Numbered from the stretch's first letter, positions 47,802 to 58,099 are shown. The stretch: DNA of 64,000 bases from SAR86 cluster bacterium (GCA_028135785.1 JAOIHS010000001.1:127194-191193), one strand, 5' to 3'. The notes: generated by a model from the letters alone, not told the origin. Translations and numbers: made by a program.

Positions 47802-49289
47802 CTAGGATGAACTAGCTTTGCCTTTGATAAAGAAAGAAAGAACTATTAAGACTGCTGCCAATATCAAATAATAATAGATCAGTTCAGAAAATATTGGAGT
47901 CATGCTGCTCAAACCAGATTCGGTTGCCTCCCCGCCCAACAATCCAGCAAGGACTCCGCCAAGAGAGGATGCTAAAAACCATAAGCCCATCATTTGGCCA
48001 AGATATTTTTTAGGCGAATATCTGGAAAAAGCAGATAAACCTACTGGGGATAAAGCCAATTCGCCAAAGGTGTGTAATAGATAAGTTAAGAGCAACCACT
48101 GGACTCCTACAGGTGCGTCAACCATTGCGTATTGCACAGCATAAAGCATCACGATAAAGCCTAAGCCCATGAAAATTAAACCAATGCCAAATTTTACTGG
48201 TGTATTGGGGTTTAAATTCCTTTTGCCCAAAAATACCCAAAGATAGGCAAAGAAAGGAGCAAACATCACCACAAAAAGTGGGTTTAAAAATTGTGTCCAA
48301 CTGACAGGAGCTTGAAAAGAGCCAAAAGTAAGATTCACATAGTCTCTAGTAAAAATCGATAAGGAACCTGCAGATTGATCAAATCCAGACCAAAAAGCTG
48401 CAGCACCTACAAATAAAAGCAGAAGCATCAATACGTTTTTCTTTTCAAAGCTCGTTAGCCCTGCAAAGAAAAACAAGTAATAAAAATAAAGGAATGAAAT
48501 GATGACAAGAAAGTCACGAAATTGTTCGGCAAAGAATACTGGATCTATACTCCAAAGCCCAAAGACTCCTGAGATTACCACTGCAGAAAAAAATAAAACC
48601 GTAATGATGGTCCAACGTCTTAAGGTGCTTCTTCGTCCTTCATCCATATCATTGGGATTTAAGCCTGCATCTCCGAGTTGGTTTCTAAAATAAACAAATT
48701 GAATGACGCCGAAAAACATTCCGATACCTGCTGCACCAAAACCCCAGTGCCATCCTACTCGCTCACCTAAATAACCACATATAGCAAAACCAAGCATACT
48801 TCCTATATTTATAGACATATAAAAAATCGTAAATCCTGAGTCTCTTCGGTCGTCTTGATCCGAATAAAGCTGGCCAACTATAGAAGAAATATTAGGTTTT
48901 AACAATCCTGTGCCAATAGCAACAATTGCTAAACCAAGAATGAAGGTCTCTTCGAGAGGAATTGCTAGAGTGAAGTGCCCCAACATAATAATTAATGCGC
49001 CGTAAAGGACAGCTTTTTGATAACCCAATAAATTATCTGCAAGCCATCCTCCAGGCAATGCTAAGAAATACACCATGCCTGCATAGATGCCATAGACAGC
49101 ATTGGCCTCGATATTAGACCATCCAAGCCCTTGATTATCAGTAACTCCAATAGTCATATACAAAACTAATAAGCCCCTTATGCCGTAATAGGACATTCGC
49201 TCCCAAAGCTCTGTAAAAAACAAAGTTCTAAGCCCTAATGGGTGACCAAAGAAAGTAGCATGAGAAAAATTGGATTCCTTTTCGGGCAT
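47802..49289 (-). CDS. POT-family proton-dependent oligopeptide transporter
   Basis: 495 residues with 12-14 hydrophobic segments. The POT/PTR2 signature ExxERxxYYG appears as ELWERMSYYG (near 27-36), followed by the GGWLADNLLGYQKAVLYG loop and the FTIFYMSINIGSMLGFAICGYLGE segment. These major-facilitator carriers take up di- and tripeptides with protons. A single gene with its own transcript; it fits a peptide-feeding marine lifestyle. Confidence 0.93.
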   Translation of the reverse strand: MPEKESNFSHATFFGHPLGLRTLFFTELWERMSYYGIRGLLVLYMTIGVTDNQGLGWSNIEANAVYGIYAGMVYFLALPGGWLADNLLGYQKAVLYGALIIMLGHFTLAIPLEETFILGLAIVAIGTGLLKPNISSIVGQLYSDQDDRRDSGFTIFYMSINIGSMLGFAICGYLGERVGWHWGFGAAGIGMFFGVIQFVYFRNQLGDAGLNPNDMDEGRRSTLRRWTIITVLFFSAVVISGVFGLWSIDPVFFAEQFRDFLVIISFLYFYYLFFFAGLTSFEKKNVLMLLLLFVGAAAFWSGFDQSAGSLSIFTRDYVNLTFGSFQAPVSWTQFLNPLFVVMFAPFFAYLWVFLGKRNLNPNTPVKFGIGLIFMGLGFIVMLYAVQYAMVDAPVGVQWLLLTYLLHTFGELALSPVGLSAFSRYSPKKYLGQMMGLWFLASSLGGVLAGLLGGEATESGLSSMTPIFSELIYYYLILAAVLIVLSFFIKGKASSS

Positions 49290-49343
49290 AGTTACCTTTT
49301 CTTAATTTATCTAAAAAGTAAATTTAACATTAAATGAATAGTT

Positions 49344-49766
49344 CTATAAAAAGTTTAAAAAACTTAATAGGTAACACCCACTTACTGCAGTGGTTAAACT
49401 AAGTCTCAATTTTTGATAATCTAAATCTAGAAACATGTCGCTATTATTTTTTTCAAATAAATAAAATAACGGGAAAAAAATAAAATTTAGAATTAAAGTC
49501 AATAATAAATGTCTTTGAACTAAAAAAATTATTACAAAGCCAACTAAGGAAAAGAGAACTCCCAGAAAAAGGACTTTTTTATTCAAAAATTCATTAGGCC
49601 AACCCCAAATCATGCCTCCTAGAAAGGATAAAATTACTCCTCCGTAAATAGCTAGCAAAGATAAAGAAAATTCAGCTATATGTTCCCCTAAAATCCAAGG
49701 CAAAGTTGTAAATAATCCAAAAGGGATGAATCCAAGAGATCCTAAAATAATTTTTGTTCTGATCAT
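49344..49766 (-). CDS. DUF3429-type membrane protein
   Basis: 140 residues with about four transmembrane helices. The LGFIPFGLF start and AIYGGVILSFLGGMIWGW segment (near 39-56) match the DUF3429 family of proteobacterial inner-membrane proteins of unknown function. It stands between the peptide transporter and the divergent RDD gene with no informative neighbour. Confidence 0.78.
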   Translation of the reverse strand: MIRTKIILGSLGFIPFGLFTTLPWILGEHIAEFSLSLLAIYGGVILSFLGGMIWGWPNEFLNKKVLFLGVLFSLVGFVIIFLVQRHLLLTLILNFIFFPLFYLFEKNNSDMFLDLDYQKLRLSLTTAVSGCYLLSFLNFL

Positions 49767-49839
49767 ATATTCTATTATTTATTTTATTGATTAAAGTAGC
49801 TATACAATTTTCTTTTTGATTCAATAAGAATTTAATTAC

Positions 49840-50271
49840 ATGAATAATCCAAGCGCCAAGACTCCTGCAGGTATTTTTAGAAGGCTTCTAGCTGTATTTT
49901 ACGATAGCATCTTAATTGTTGGAATATATATGAGTTTTGTAATATTGATTACATACCTAAACGGTAAGGCATTAGAAAGTGACATAGAAAAAATATTTCT
50001 TCAATTATCTTTCGTGATTATTGCCATAGGTTTCTTTTGTTATTTTTGGAAAGTAAATAACGGCCAAACTCTAGGTATGCAAGTTTGGAAGATAAGATTA
50101 ATCTCAGAAGATGAAGCTAATATCAAGACTAAAACAATGATTCTTAGATCTTTTTATTCCATATTTTTTACGATTCTTTTATTTTCTAATTTTGTGTATA
50201 TGTTTTTTAATAAAGAAAAAAAGACCTTGGGAGATAAACTGTCTAAAACTGAAATTGTTAGAAGCTATTGA
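49840..50271 (+). CDS. RDD-family membrane protein
   Basis: 143 residues with the RDD pattern: AGIFRRLLAVFYDSIL at 11-26 (Arg, Asp in the first helix), a GQTLGMQVWKIRLI segment between helices 2 and 3 (near 70-83), and a third helix. RDD proteins are small inner-membrane proteins, some linked to ion antiport, mostly unknown. In Pseudomonas-like genomes an RDD gene is found near lptFG, as here. Its end overlaps the convergent lptG by 7 bases. Confidence 0.87.
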   Translation: MNNPSAKTPAGIFRRLLAVFYDSILIVGIYMSFVILITYLNGKALESDIEKIFLQLSFVIIAIGFFCYFWKVNNGQTLGMQVWKIRLISEDEANIKTKTMILRSFYSIFFTILLFSNFVYMFFNKEKKTLGDKLSKTEIVRSY

Positions 50272-51290
50272 TCTTTTATTATCCGATATCCAACAGCTAG
50301 AACAATTAAAGAAGGAAGAACAATAGCTAGGCTAGGAGAAAAGCCGTTAATGATTGCTACATTTCCAAGCACTTTTAAAAAAAGGTTAAATCCATAGGCA
50401 ATTAGAACTCCAAATAGAAGTCTTTCTAAGTTTTTATTTAAACCAAACAGCTTATTTGAAACTGCCAATGCAAAAATTATTATTGCTATCGCTGATATTG
50501 GTTCGAAAATTTTCTTCCAAAACTCATACGAAATCATATTTTTTTCTCGAGTTGGGCCTGCTTCGTTTAGTATTTTGTAAACTTTAGATAGAGCCATTTC
50601 CTTTCTTCTTAGCCTTTCGTCAAATCCATATTCAGGACCATCTTTCCAATTAAAATTATTTATTTTTTTCTTAGTTAAAATATTTTCTGAATCTAATAAA
50701 TTCCACCCGTCTCTTGAAATGTCACTTCTTGAAGAGGATATGATATTTATTATTTTTTTATCTTCATTTAATTCAAATAAAGTTATGTCCTTCACAAGAT
50801 CGCTTTCTGTCTTGAATTTAACAAAATTATTTTTCTTATAAAGCCACTTCTGCTCTTCAGAATTATCTAAATTTCCATACTTTAAATAAGCCGCCTCTTT
50901 TTCTAACTTTGGAGTGACGAATTCTAATAAGAATAATGTCATTAATAAAAAGATAAATATTGGTTTAAGGATGTCTAGAATTATTGAAAAAAGAGATTTA
51001 CCCAAAACTCTGGCTGCAGTCAATTCGCCTGAATCACTTAATAGGCCAAATGTTAAAATAGCTGAAATAACACAACACAGAGGAAATATTTCACAGAATC
51101 TGCTTAGAGCAATAAGACCTAAGTAATTTAATGCTAAATAGAAGGAATAGTTATTATTTAAGTCTTCTAATTCCGAAATTAACTGTAATAAAGAATCTAA
51201 GGCAAAAATGATCAAAAAAACTACTCCAAGCATCTTTAAAGACTGCATAAAAAAAGAAAAACCTAAGGTACCGCCTAAGAGATAATTCAT
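50265..51290 (-). CDS. lptG: LPS export permease LptG
   Basis: 341 residues (E. coli 360). YjgP/YjgQ fold: three N-terminal transmembrane helices, a periplasmic beta-jellyroll (about 115-255) and three more helices (from about 265). With LptF and two copies of LptB it extracts LPS from the inner membrane. It overlaps lptF by 4 bases; LptF-LptG assignment follows gene order and length. Confidence 0.93.
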   Translation of the reverse strand: MNYLLGGTLGFSFFMQSLKMLGVVFLIIFALDSLLQLISELEDLNNNYSFYLALNYLGLIALSRFCEIFPLCCVISAILTFGLLSDSGELTAARVLGKSLFSIILDILKPIFIFLLMTLFLLEFVTPKLEKEAAYLKYGNLDNSEEQKWLYKKNNFVKFKTESDLVKDITLFELNEDKKIINIISSSRSDISRDGWNLLDSENILTKKKINNFNWKDGPEYGFDERLRRKEMALSKVYKILNEAGPTREKNMISYEFWKKIFEPISAIAIIIFALAVSNKLFGLNKNLERLLFGVLIAYGFNLFLKVLGNVAIINGFSPSLAIVLPSLIVLAVGYRIIKDQ

Positions 51291-52453
51291 TTAGCAGTTC
51301 CAAGATAGATAAAATTGATCAATACATATACCAAGATCATTAAGATAAAAAGCTGCATTATCCAATTTTTAGAAAACTTGTTAGCAATTACCGAGCCCAA
51401 ATCAATAGAAGTTCTTTCTAAGCTGTAGAAAAGAAAGGCCGTGCTCAAATAAATTGAATGTATGAGCAAAAAGACTTGAAGAGGTGTAAAAATTGCGTCT
51501 GAAACAAGTGCTTTTTGACCAATTACCAACCCATAATAGGATAAAAAAATTACTAATCCGATTAAGATTAATGCGAACCTTCCGTTATTAGCCATTCTTA
51601 AACTAAGAGGAACTGCTAATAAAACTGAAATAATCAGCATCAGTGCCATTGAAAGTCTTTTTAATATTTCACCTGCTAACAGCGAATCCTTCTCATTTGT
51701 AATTAATGAGTTAAGAGTCATTAATTCTAATTTTTTCTCAATAGGTTTGATTTTTTTTGGAAAGAGAAAAGAAAGCTCTTTAAATTCTAAATCCATATAC
51801 CCTTGATCAGAAGGGACAAGCATGTTTCCATTTTCAAAAATTAATTGATTCATATTCTCCTCTGAAGATTTCCCTAGCACCTCAGAGGCACTTAAAACCA
51901 AATCCGCATCCACAGAATTAAAATTGGCAAATACACCTTGAAAACCTCTATCAGATGCTTTTTCTGCATAAAAAATTCCATCCAAATCAGGGATTTTATT
52001 AATTTTTCCTTCTCCCATTAATTTAAAAGTATCAGAAAATTTTTGAGTGTCTGACAAAAAAGATAAATTTGAATTAGATAATGGCATTAAATAAAAAGAA
52101 TTAAACGCTACAAAAATACTTAAAAATAATGCTGGAATGCTGCTTATAAAAATAAGTCCTTTCGAGCCTAATCCGACTTGATAAGCGAATGAGATCTCAT
52201 TTGTTTTGTTAAGGTTGTATATAGATATCAAAACGCCCAAAAATACTGAAATAGGAACTGCTACCTCTAATATTGATGGCAAGCTAAATAAGAGAACTAA
52301 AAGTAAAAGTTCTGGGTACAATTCTCCTCGAGAAGCTTTTTCTAAAAACTGAATCGATTCGTTTAAAAAAAGTATTCCAAATAAGATTAAAAAAGTAACA
52401 AATATCGTTTTAGATACTTGCTTTAGAATATATAGAACTATAATTTTTGGCAT
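51287..52453 (-). CDS. lptF: LPS export permease LptF
   Basis: 388 residues (E. coli 366). Same fold as LptG: helices near 13-32, 50-75 and 98-118, a periplasmic domain, and C-terminal helices from about 265. The first-helix region (YILKQVSKTIFVTFLILFGILF) is typical. It is divergent from pepA, exactly as lptF and pepA lie in E. coli and Pseudomonas. Confidence 0.94.
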   Translation of the reverse strand: MPKIIVLYILKQVSKTIFVTFLILFGILFLNESIQFLEKASRGELYPELLLLVLLFSLPSILEVAVPISVFLGVLISIYNLNKTNEISFAYQVGLGSKGLIFISSIPALFLSIFVAFNSFYLMPLSNSNLSFLSDTQKFSDTFKLMGEGKINKIPDLDGIFYAEKASDRGFQGVFANFNSVDADLVLSASEVLGKSSEENMNQLIFENGNMLVPSDQGYMDLEFKELSFLFPKKIKPIEKKLELMTLNSLITNEKDSLLAGEILKRLSMALMLIISVLLAVPLSLRMANNGRFALILIGLVIFLSYYGLVIGQKALVSDAIFTPLQVFLLIHSIYLSTAFLFYSLERTSIDLGSVIANKFSKNWIMQLFILMILVYVLINFIYLGTAK

Positions 52454-52515
52454 AATAAGTTTCTATATGAATGTTAACTCAAAATAACCTATAAGAAATT
52501 GACAAGGAGTAAAAG

Positions 52516-54024
52516 ATGAAAAAATTAATTAACGTATCTTTATCGAAAATAAAGATGGCTGAGCTTTCTACTTTAAAAACAGAAGCTTTAATTATCGGAA
52601 ATTATGAAAGTAAAAAATTAGATGGTGTTACAAAATTTATTGACACAAAATCTAAGGGTGTTTTAAAAAAATTAATTTCACGAAATGAGCTCTCTGGATC
52701 ATTAGGTAATTCTGTTTATTTGCCTAGTTTGAATGGAATATCAGCTGAAAAAGTATATTTAAAAGGTTGTGGAAAATTAAACAAAGAGTTAACTGAGTCA
52801 GAGTTTTTAACACTTGCTCTATCTATGGCAAATTCCGCCTTAAACTCTAAAGCAAAAAATATTCACATATTTATGCCCTTTGTTAAAGTCCAAAGTAAAT
52901 CAGAAGAATGGAATTTTAAAATTCTTGCAAGAACTATTGAATCTAGTTCATATAAGTACTTTTTTAAAGGCAAAAAAAATCAACCAAAAAATAATTTAAA
53001 TAAAGTTTCAATTATTTCTACTCACATTGGCAATAATATCTCTACTTTAAAAAATTCTATAAAAATAGGGCAAGTAACTGCGGTAGGAATAAATACCTCT
53101 AAAGAGTTGGGCAACACTCCAGCAAATATTTGTACTCCCTCATACCTAGCTTCACAAGCAAAAGCTCTTTCTAGAACTTTTCCTCATATAAAAACAAAAG
53201 TCTTGGGAGAAAAAGAAATGAAAAAAATTGGTATGGATTGCCTGCTTTCAGTTGGTCAAGGGAGCGCTCAGGAATCAAAATTTATCATCATGCAATATTT
53301 AGGAGGGCCGAAAAATAAAAAGCCAAATGTTATTGTTGGAAAAGGAATAACTTTTGACACCGGAGGTATTAGTATTAAACCTAGCCCTGCTATGGATGAA
53401 ATGAAATATGATATGTGTGGTTCGGCCAGTGTAATGGGTACTATGAGAGCAATAGCAGAACTTAAACCCAAATCAAATATTATTGGAGTGATTGCTTCTG
53501 CAGAAAATATGCCAAGTAGTACAGCAACTAAACCTGGTGATGTGGTTAAGACTTTATCAGGACAGACTGTAGAAATTCTTAATACTGATGCTGAGGGTAG
53601 ACTTGTGCTTTGCGATGCTTTGACTTATGTGGAGAGATTTAATCCAGCTAGCGTTATTGACATAGCTACTTTAACTGGTGCTTGTGTCGTCGCGTTGGGT
53701 CATGAAGCAACTGGACTGCTTTCAAATAATCAACCTCTTGCAGATAAAATTCTCGAATGTGGTGAATCTAGTTGTGATAGAGCGTGGCAACTGCCTTTAT
53801 GGGATGTTTATCAGAAAGATTTAAATAGTAAATATGCTGATATTGCAAATATTGGAGGAAGAGCGGGAACAATTACTGCTGCTTGTTTTCTTTCCAGATT
53901 TACGGAAAATTATAAATGGGCTCATTTAGACATTGCTGGAACTGCTTACGGTGGCAAGCTTGGTAAAACTTCAAGCGGAAGGCCCGTATCTCTCTTAACT
54001 GAATATTTATTAAGTCAAAAATAA
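52516..54024 (+). CDS. pepA: leucyl aminopeptidase (cytosol, M17)
   Basis: 502 residues (E. coli 503). Metal and active-site segments: VGKGITFDTGGISIKP, YDMCGSASVMGT, and the signature NTDAEGRLVLCDAL. It removes N-terminal residues from peptides, which suits the peptide transporter nearby; E. coli PepA also binds DNA at the carAB control region and in Xer recombination. A good AAGGAG site precedes the ATG (52504-52509). Confidence 0.98.
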   Translation: MKKLINVSLSKIKMAELSTLKTEALIIGNYESKKLDGVTKFIDTKSKGVLKKLISRNELSGSLGNSVYLPSLNGISAEKVYLKGCGKLNKELTESEFLTLALSMANSALNSKAKNIHIFMPFVKVQSKSEEWNFKILARTIESSSYKYFFKGKKNQPKNNLNKVSIISTHIGNNISTLKNSIKIGQVTAVGINTSKELGNTPANICTPSYLASQAKALSRTFPHIKTKVLGEKEMKKIGMDCLLSVGQGSAQESKFIIMQYLGGPKNKKPNVIVGKGITFDTGGISIKPSPAMDEMKYDMCGSASVMGTMRAIAELKPKSNIIGVIASAENMPSSTATKPGDVVKTLSGQTVEILNTDAEGRLVLCDALTYVERFNPASVIDIATLTGACVVALGHEATGLLSNNQPLADKILECGESSCDRAWQLPLWDVYQKDLNSKYADIANIGGRAGTITAACFLSRFTENYKWAHLDIAGTAYGGKLGKTSSGRPVSLLTEYLLSQK

Positions 54025-54027
54025 ATA

Positions 54028-54471
54028 ATGGATAAAATTGACTTTCTTTCAGCAGGTGAGTCTGAAGATAGTGCGATAAGATTTACATGTGGGTTTTTAA
54101 GTAAAGTATTTTTAGATAATTTAAAATTAGATATTTTTAAATCAATAAATTTAAGATGCCTAGATGCAAACCAGGCTAACAAATTAGATAAGTTATTATG
54201 GGAGCAACCTAAAGAACTTTTTATTCCGCATAAACTATCTAATGATAAAGATGGTCAAGAGACTGATATTGAAATTTCATATCCGGGAGTAAAGATTAAT
54301 AAAAACTTTGATTTATTAATTAATTTAAATCCTCAACTTCCATCTAACTATCTTGATTTCTCAGAAGCTTATCAAATAGTCGTGAAAGATAATTCTGATT
54401 TGCAAGAAAGAGCAAGATTAAGTTACAAAAAATGTCTAGAAGATGGAATTAAACCAAATTTTATAGATTAA
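54028..54471 (+). CDS. holC: DNA polymerase III chi subunit
   Basis: 147 residues (E. coli 147). HolC segments are visible: the CFLS/KVF first helix region, the LDKLLWEQPKELFIPHKL stretch with the FIPH motif, and LLINLNPQLP. Chi links the clamp loader to SSB through psi (HolD). The pepA-holC-valS order is conserved in gammaproteobacteria. It lies 3 bases after pepA and 3 before valS. Confidence 0.93.
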   Translation: MDKIDFLSAGESEDSAIRFTCGFLSKVFLDNLKLDIFKSINLRCLDANQANKLDKLLWEQPKELFIPHKLSNDKDGQETDIEISYPGVKINKNFDLLINLNPQLPSNYLDFSEAYQIVVKDNSDLQERARLSYKKCLEDGIKPNFID

Positions 54472-54474
54472 AAG

Positions 54475-57213
54475 ATGAAAAGTGTTTTTGAACCAAAAAT
54501 TGTTGAAAAGAAATGGTACGCCTTTTGGGAGTCAAATGATCTTTTTGCTCCTGATGAAGACTCAACAAAAGAGCCCTTCTGCATAATGATTCCCCCTCCA
54601 AATGTAACAGGAAGCTTGCATATGGGTCATGGCTTTCAAAATACACTAATGGACACTTTGGCTAGATATAAAAGACTGAAAGGTTTTGAAGTTTTATGGC
54701 AGGTTGGAACAGATCACGCCGGAATAGCTACTCAAATAGTAGTTGAAAGAAACCTTGAAAAAAAGGGTATTACTAAAGAGTTCTTGGGAAGAGAAAAATT
54801 TGAAAAAGAGATATGGAAATGGAAGGAAGAATCTGGATCAACCATTACAAAGCAACTCAGAAGACTTGGAGCATCGTTAGACTGGAAGAATGAAAAATTT
54901 ACAATGGACGATGATTTTAGCGATGCGGTAAGCGAGGTCTTTTGCTCGCTTTATGAAGAAGGGCTCATTTATCAAGGCTATAGGCTCGTTAATTGGGATT
55001 ACAGTCTGCAAACAGCTCTTTCAGATCTAGAGGTAATATCATCTGAAGAATCAGGAAAGCTTTGGGAGATTTCATATCCAACTGATATTGGAGATCTTAC
55101 TATCGCAACAACTAGACCAGAGACTATGCTGGGTGATGTAGCTTTAGCAGTTAATCCAAATGACAAAAGATATAAAAAATATATTGGCAAAGAAGCAACA
55201 ATACCTCTGGCTCTAAGGAAAATTCCAATTATAGGAGATGATTATGTTGATATGGAATTTGGAACAGGATGTTTAAAGATCACTCCTGGCCATGATTTTA
55301 ATGATTTCGAGATTGGTAAAAGAAATAATTTACCTGTAATTAATATTTTAAATAAGGATGGCACTTTAAATGAGAATTCTCCTAAAAAGTATCAAGGCAT
55401 TTTAGTCACCTCTGCAAGAAAAGAAATTCTTAAAGATTTAGAGAAGTTAGGAAATTTAATCAATGAAAAAGATCATAAAATAAACATTCCAAAAAGTGAA
55501 AGAACTGGCACCGTTTTAGAACCTTTTTTGACAAAGCAGTGGTATTTAAAATCAGAAGAAATGGCCAAAAAAGCTAAAGATATTGTGAAGAAAAAGGAAG
55601 TTTCTCTAATTCCGCAAAATTGGGAAAATACATATTTTTCCTGGATGAATGAAATTAGAGATTGGTGTATTTCGAGACAACTTTGGTGGGGACACAGAAT
55701 TCCTGCTTGGTATGATGAAGATAAAAATGTATATGTTGGCAAATCAGAAGGAGAAGTTAGAAAAAATTATAATCTAGATAAGTCCATTTTATTAATACAA
55801 GATGAGGATGTTTTAGACACGTGGTTTTCTTCGCAACTTTGGACTTTTGTAACTTTGGGTTGGCCGAAAAAAACTAAAAGATTAAAAAAATTCCACCCAA
55901 CTTCGGTATTGATAACAGGATTCGATATCATATTTTTTTGGGTCGCTAGGATGATTATGATAACTCAAAAGTTTTTAGAAGAAGTTCCTTTTAAAGAAGT
56001 TTATATTCATGGTCTTGTTAGAGACGGAGAAGGTCAAAAAATGTCCAAATCAAAAGGAAATATTTTAGATCCAATAGATATCATAGATGGGATAAAACTT
56101 GATCGATTGATAGAGAAAAGAACATCTGGGTTATTGAATCCAAAACAAGAACAAAAAATTATCAAAAATACTAAAAAAGAATTTCCAGATGGAATTAAAT
56201 CTTATGGCACTGACGCAATGAGATTTACGTTCTGTTCTTTAGCTTCTGGAAGTAGAGATATAAATTTTGATATTAAAAGAGTAGAAGGATATAGAAATTT
56301 TTCTAATAAAATTTGGAATGCTTCAAGATTTATAATGCTTCAATGTGAGGATTTTAAAAATGATAAAAATCTTTCTACTGATGAAATAGATTTATGGATT
56401 CAATCTGAATTTAATAAAACTTCTATAAAATTTTCTGAACATATAGAAAACTATAGATTTGATCTTGCATCTCAGGAATTGTATGAATTTATTTGGGATA
56501 AATTTTGTGACTGGTATTTAGAGCTTTGCAAAATAAGATTGCAGGATGACTCTAGATCAAAAAAACAAAAAAATTCTATAAAATCGTCTTTAATAGATTT
56601 GCTAACTAAAATCTTAATAGTTACTCATCCTATAATGCCGTTTATAACCGAAGAGATATGGCAAAATTTTCAAAAATTTCATGGATCAAAATTAAAAAGT
56701 ATTTCTTTAGAAAAATTTCCAGATTTAGATCCTAAAATTGAAGATTTTAATCAAGTGGTAACTCTTCAATCAGCAATTATAGGGATAAGAAACGTAAGAG
56801 CAGAAATGCAAATTCCTCCTAAAGTAAAAATAAAGATACTGGTTGATAAAAATAATAATCTAAATAAATTAATTGAAGAATATAAAATTTTCTTTGATGT
56901 TTTGGCGGGAATTGAAGAAATAGGATTTTTTAAAAATTCTCCTCCTCCATCAGCAATTGTATTAGTAGATAAAGAAAAACTTTATATCCCCCTAGAAGGA
57001 CTTATAGACCCTAAAGATGAGATAGAAAGAAATACTAAAAATCTGGCTAAGTTTAGTAAAATTTTAAAAGGCTTGGATCTCCAACTAAAAAACCAAAACT
57101 TTATAAAAAATGCTCCTGATGATCTGATCATTGAAAGAAAAGAGCAATTAAAAGAAATGGACGGAAAGGTAAAAAAACTAAAAGATCACCTTAAAATTTT
57201 AGAACAACTATAA
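54475..57213 (+). CDS. valS: valyl-tRNA synthetase
   Basis: 912 residues (E. coli 951). Class I synthetase: HIGH-type motif HMGH in PPNVTGSLHMGHGFQ (near 47-50), the editing domain with TTRPETMLGD, KMSKS in GEGQKMSKSKGN (near 522), an anticodon-binding helical domain, and the C-terminal coiled-coil arm (about 850-912). Slightly short, otherwise complete. Confidence 0.99.
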   Translation: MKSVFEPKIVEKKWYAFWESNDLFAPDEDSTKEPFCIMIPPPNVTGSLHMGHGFQNTLMDTLARYKRLKGFEVLWQVGTDHAGIATQIVVERNLEKKGITKEFLGREKFEKEIWKWKEESGSTITKQLRRLGASLDWKNEKFTMDDDFSDAVSEVFCSLYEEGLIYQGYRLVNWDYSLQTALSDLEVISSEESGKLWEISYPTDIGDLTIATTRPETMLGDVALAVNPNDKRYKKYIGKEATIPLALRKIPIIGDDYVDMEFGTGCLKITPGHDFNDFEIGKRNNLPVINILNKDGTLNENSPKKYQGILVTSARKEILKDLEKLGNLINEKDHKINIPKSERTGTVLEPFLTKQWYLKSEEMAKKAKDIVKKKEVSLIPQNWENTYFSWMNEIRDWCISRQLWWGHRIPAWYDEDKNVYVGKSEGEVRKNYNLDKSILLIQDEDVLDTWFSSQLWTFVTLGWPKKTKRLKKFHPTSVLITGFDIIFFWVARMIMITQKFLEEVPFKEVYIHGLVRDGEGQKMSKSKGNILDPIDIIDGIKLDRLIEKRTSGLLNPKQEQKIIKNTKKEFPDGIKSYGTDAMRFTFCSLASGSRDINFDIKRVEGYRNFSNKIWNASRFIMLQCEDFKNDKNLSTDEIDLWIQSEFNKTSIKFSEHIENYRFDLASQELYEFIWDKFCDWYLELCKIRLQDDSRSKKQKNSIKSSLIDLLTKILIVTHPIMPFITEEIWQNFQKFHGSKLKSISLEKFPDLDPKIEDFNQVVTLQSAIIGIRNVRAEMQIPPKVKIKILVDKNNNLNKLIEEYKIFFDVLAGIEEIGFFKNSPPPSAIVLVDKEKLYIPLEGLIDPKDEIERNTKNLAKFSKILKGLDLQLKNQNFIKNAPDDLIIERKEQLKEMDGKVKKLKDHLKILEQL

Positions 57214-57221
57214 TCATAATT

Positions 57222-57617
57222 ATGTGGTTAAGAGGAGCAACTTCTGCCCTGATCGTGAGCTTTGCTTTTGCATTAGGATACAGATTTTATTTTACAAAAA
57301 GCTTATCAAATCTATTCAATTCAGATTTAGGCTATTTATTCATATTTATGTTTTTTTCTACATATATAGCAAGTATGTTGATTGTTTATGGAAGGCAGAT
57401 TAAGTACAGAATAAAAAGAGAGAAAGGAACTATAAAATGGTTTGATCCCAGCAAGGGATATGGTTTTTTAGAAAGGGATAAGGGCGGCGACCTATTTATT
57501 CATTTTGCATCTGTTGCTGAAGATGACAGAAAATTTTTGAAAGAAAATACTAGAGTGAGTTATGTTGTTACGGACGGAACTAAAGGACCTCAAGCAAATC
57601 AAATAAGAATTATCTAA
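57222..57617 (+). CDS. membrane-anchored cold-shock-domain protein
   Basis: 131 residues. Two transmembrane helices (about 5-20 and 37-57) are followed by a basic linker and a complete cold-shock domain (69-131): GTIKWFDPSKGYGFLE with RNP1-like KGYGFL (78-83) and RNP2-like DLFIHF (90-95). The domain would bind single-stranded RNA or DNA at the cytoplasmic membrane face. I know no assigned function for this TM-first architecture. It follows valS by 8 bases and its end overlaps the convergent acetyltransferase by 4 bases. Confidence 0.87.
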   Translation: MWLRGATSALIVSFAFALGYRFYFTKSLSNLFNSDLGYLFIFMFFSTYIASMLIVYGRQIKYRIKREKGTIKWFDPSKGYGFLERDKGGDLFIHFASVAEDDRKFLKENTRVSYVVTDGTKGPQANQIRII

Positions 57618-58099
57618 TCCTTAATCATATAAAAATGTTCAAGGCCGTCTTCTTCTATAGCGTTATTATAAGAATTAAATCCAAACCCTTCGTAAAATGA
57701 TTTAGTTTCTTCTAGGCTCGATAAATTAAGCTGCTCTTTAGGGTAAATCTTTGCAGATTCATTAATTATGAATTCCATTAGAAGTTTAGATATACCCTGC
57801 CCTCTACTAGTTTCTTCAACACAAAATCTTTCTACAGTAAGTCCACGATTCTCAGAGTCAGAGATGACCAGTCTAGAATAAGCAATTAATCGATCATTTT
57901 GAAATGCAATAAAGTGGAGACTATTGTGATCAACATTAGTCATGCGCTCTGACTTTTCTAAACACTTTTTAGCAAAGATTTTAGATCTGATTTTTAATAT
58001 CGAAGTTATCTCGTCTTCAGATAACTCGCGAATAGGTTTGCAGCTCCAATGAATTATATTGGTCTCAAAATTTAGAGAGATATTTTCGTCATTTAGCAT
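57614..58099 (-). CDS. GNAT-family N-acetyltransferase
   Basis: 161 residues with the GNAT fold: the LRV-like VERFCVEETSRGQGISKLLMEFI segment (near 98-120) gives the acetyl-CoA pyrophosphate loop (RGQGIS), and the SFYEGFGFNSYN end is the usual C-terminal helix-strand. The shape is like ElaA-type acetyltransferases. The substrate is unknown. It is a single gene between converging and co-directional neighbours. Confidence 0.82.
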   Translation of the reverse strand: MLNDENISLNFETNIIHWSCKPIRELSEDEITSILKIRSKIFAKKCLEKSERMTNVDHNSLHFIAFQNDRLIAYSRLVISDSENRGLTVERFCVEETSRGQGISKLLMEFIINESAKIYPKEQLNLSSLEETKSFYEGFGFNSYNNAIEEDGLEHFYMIKD

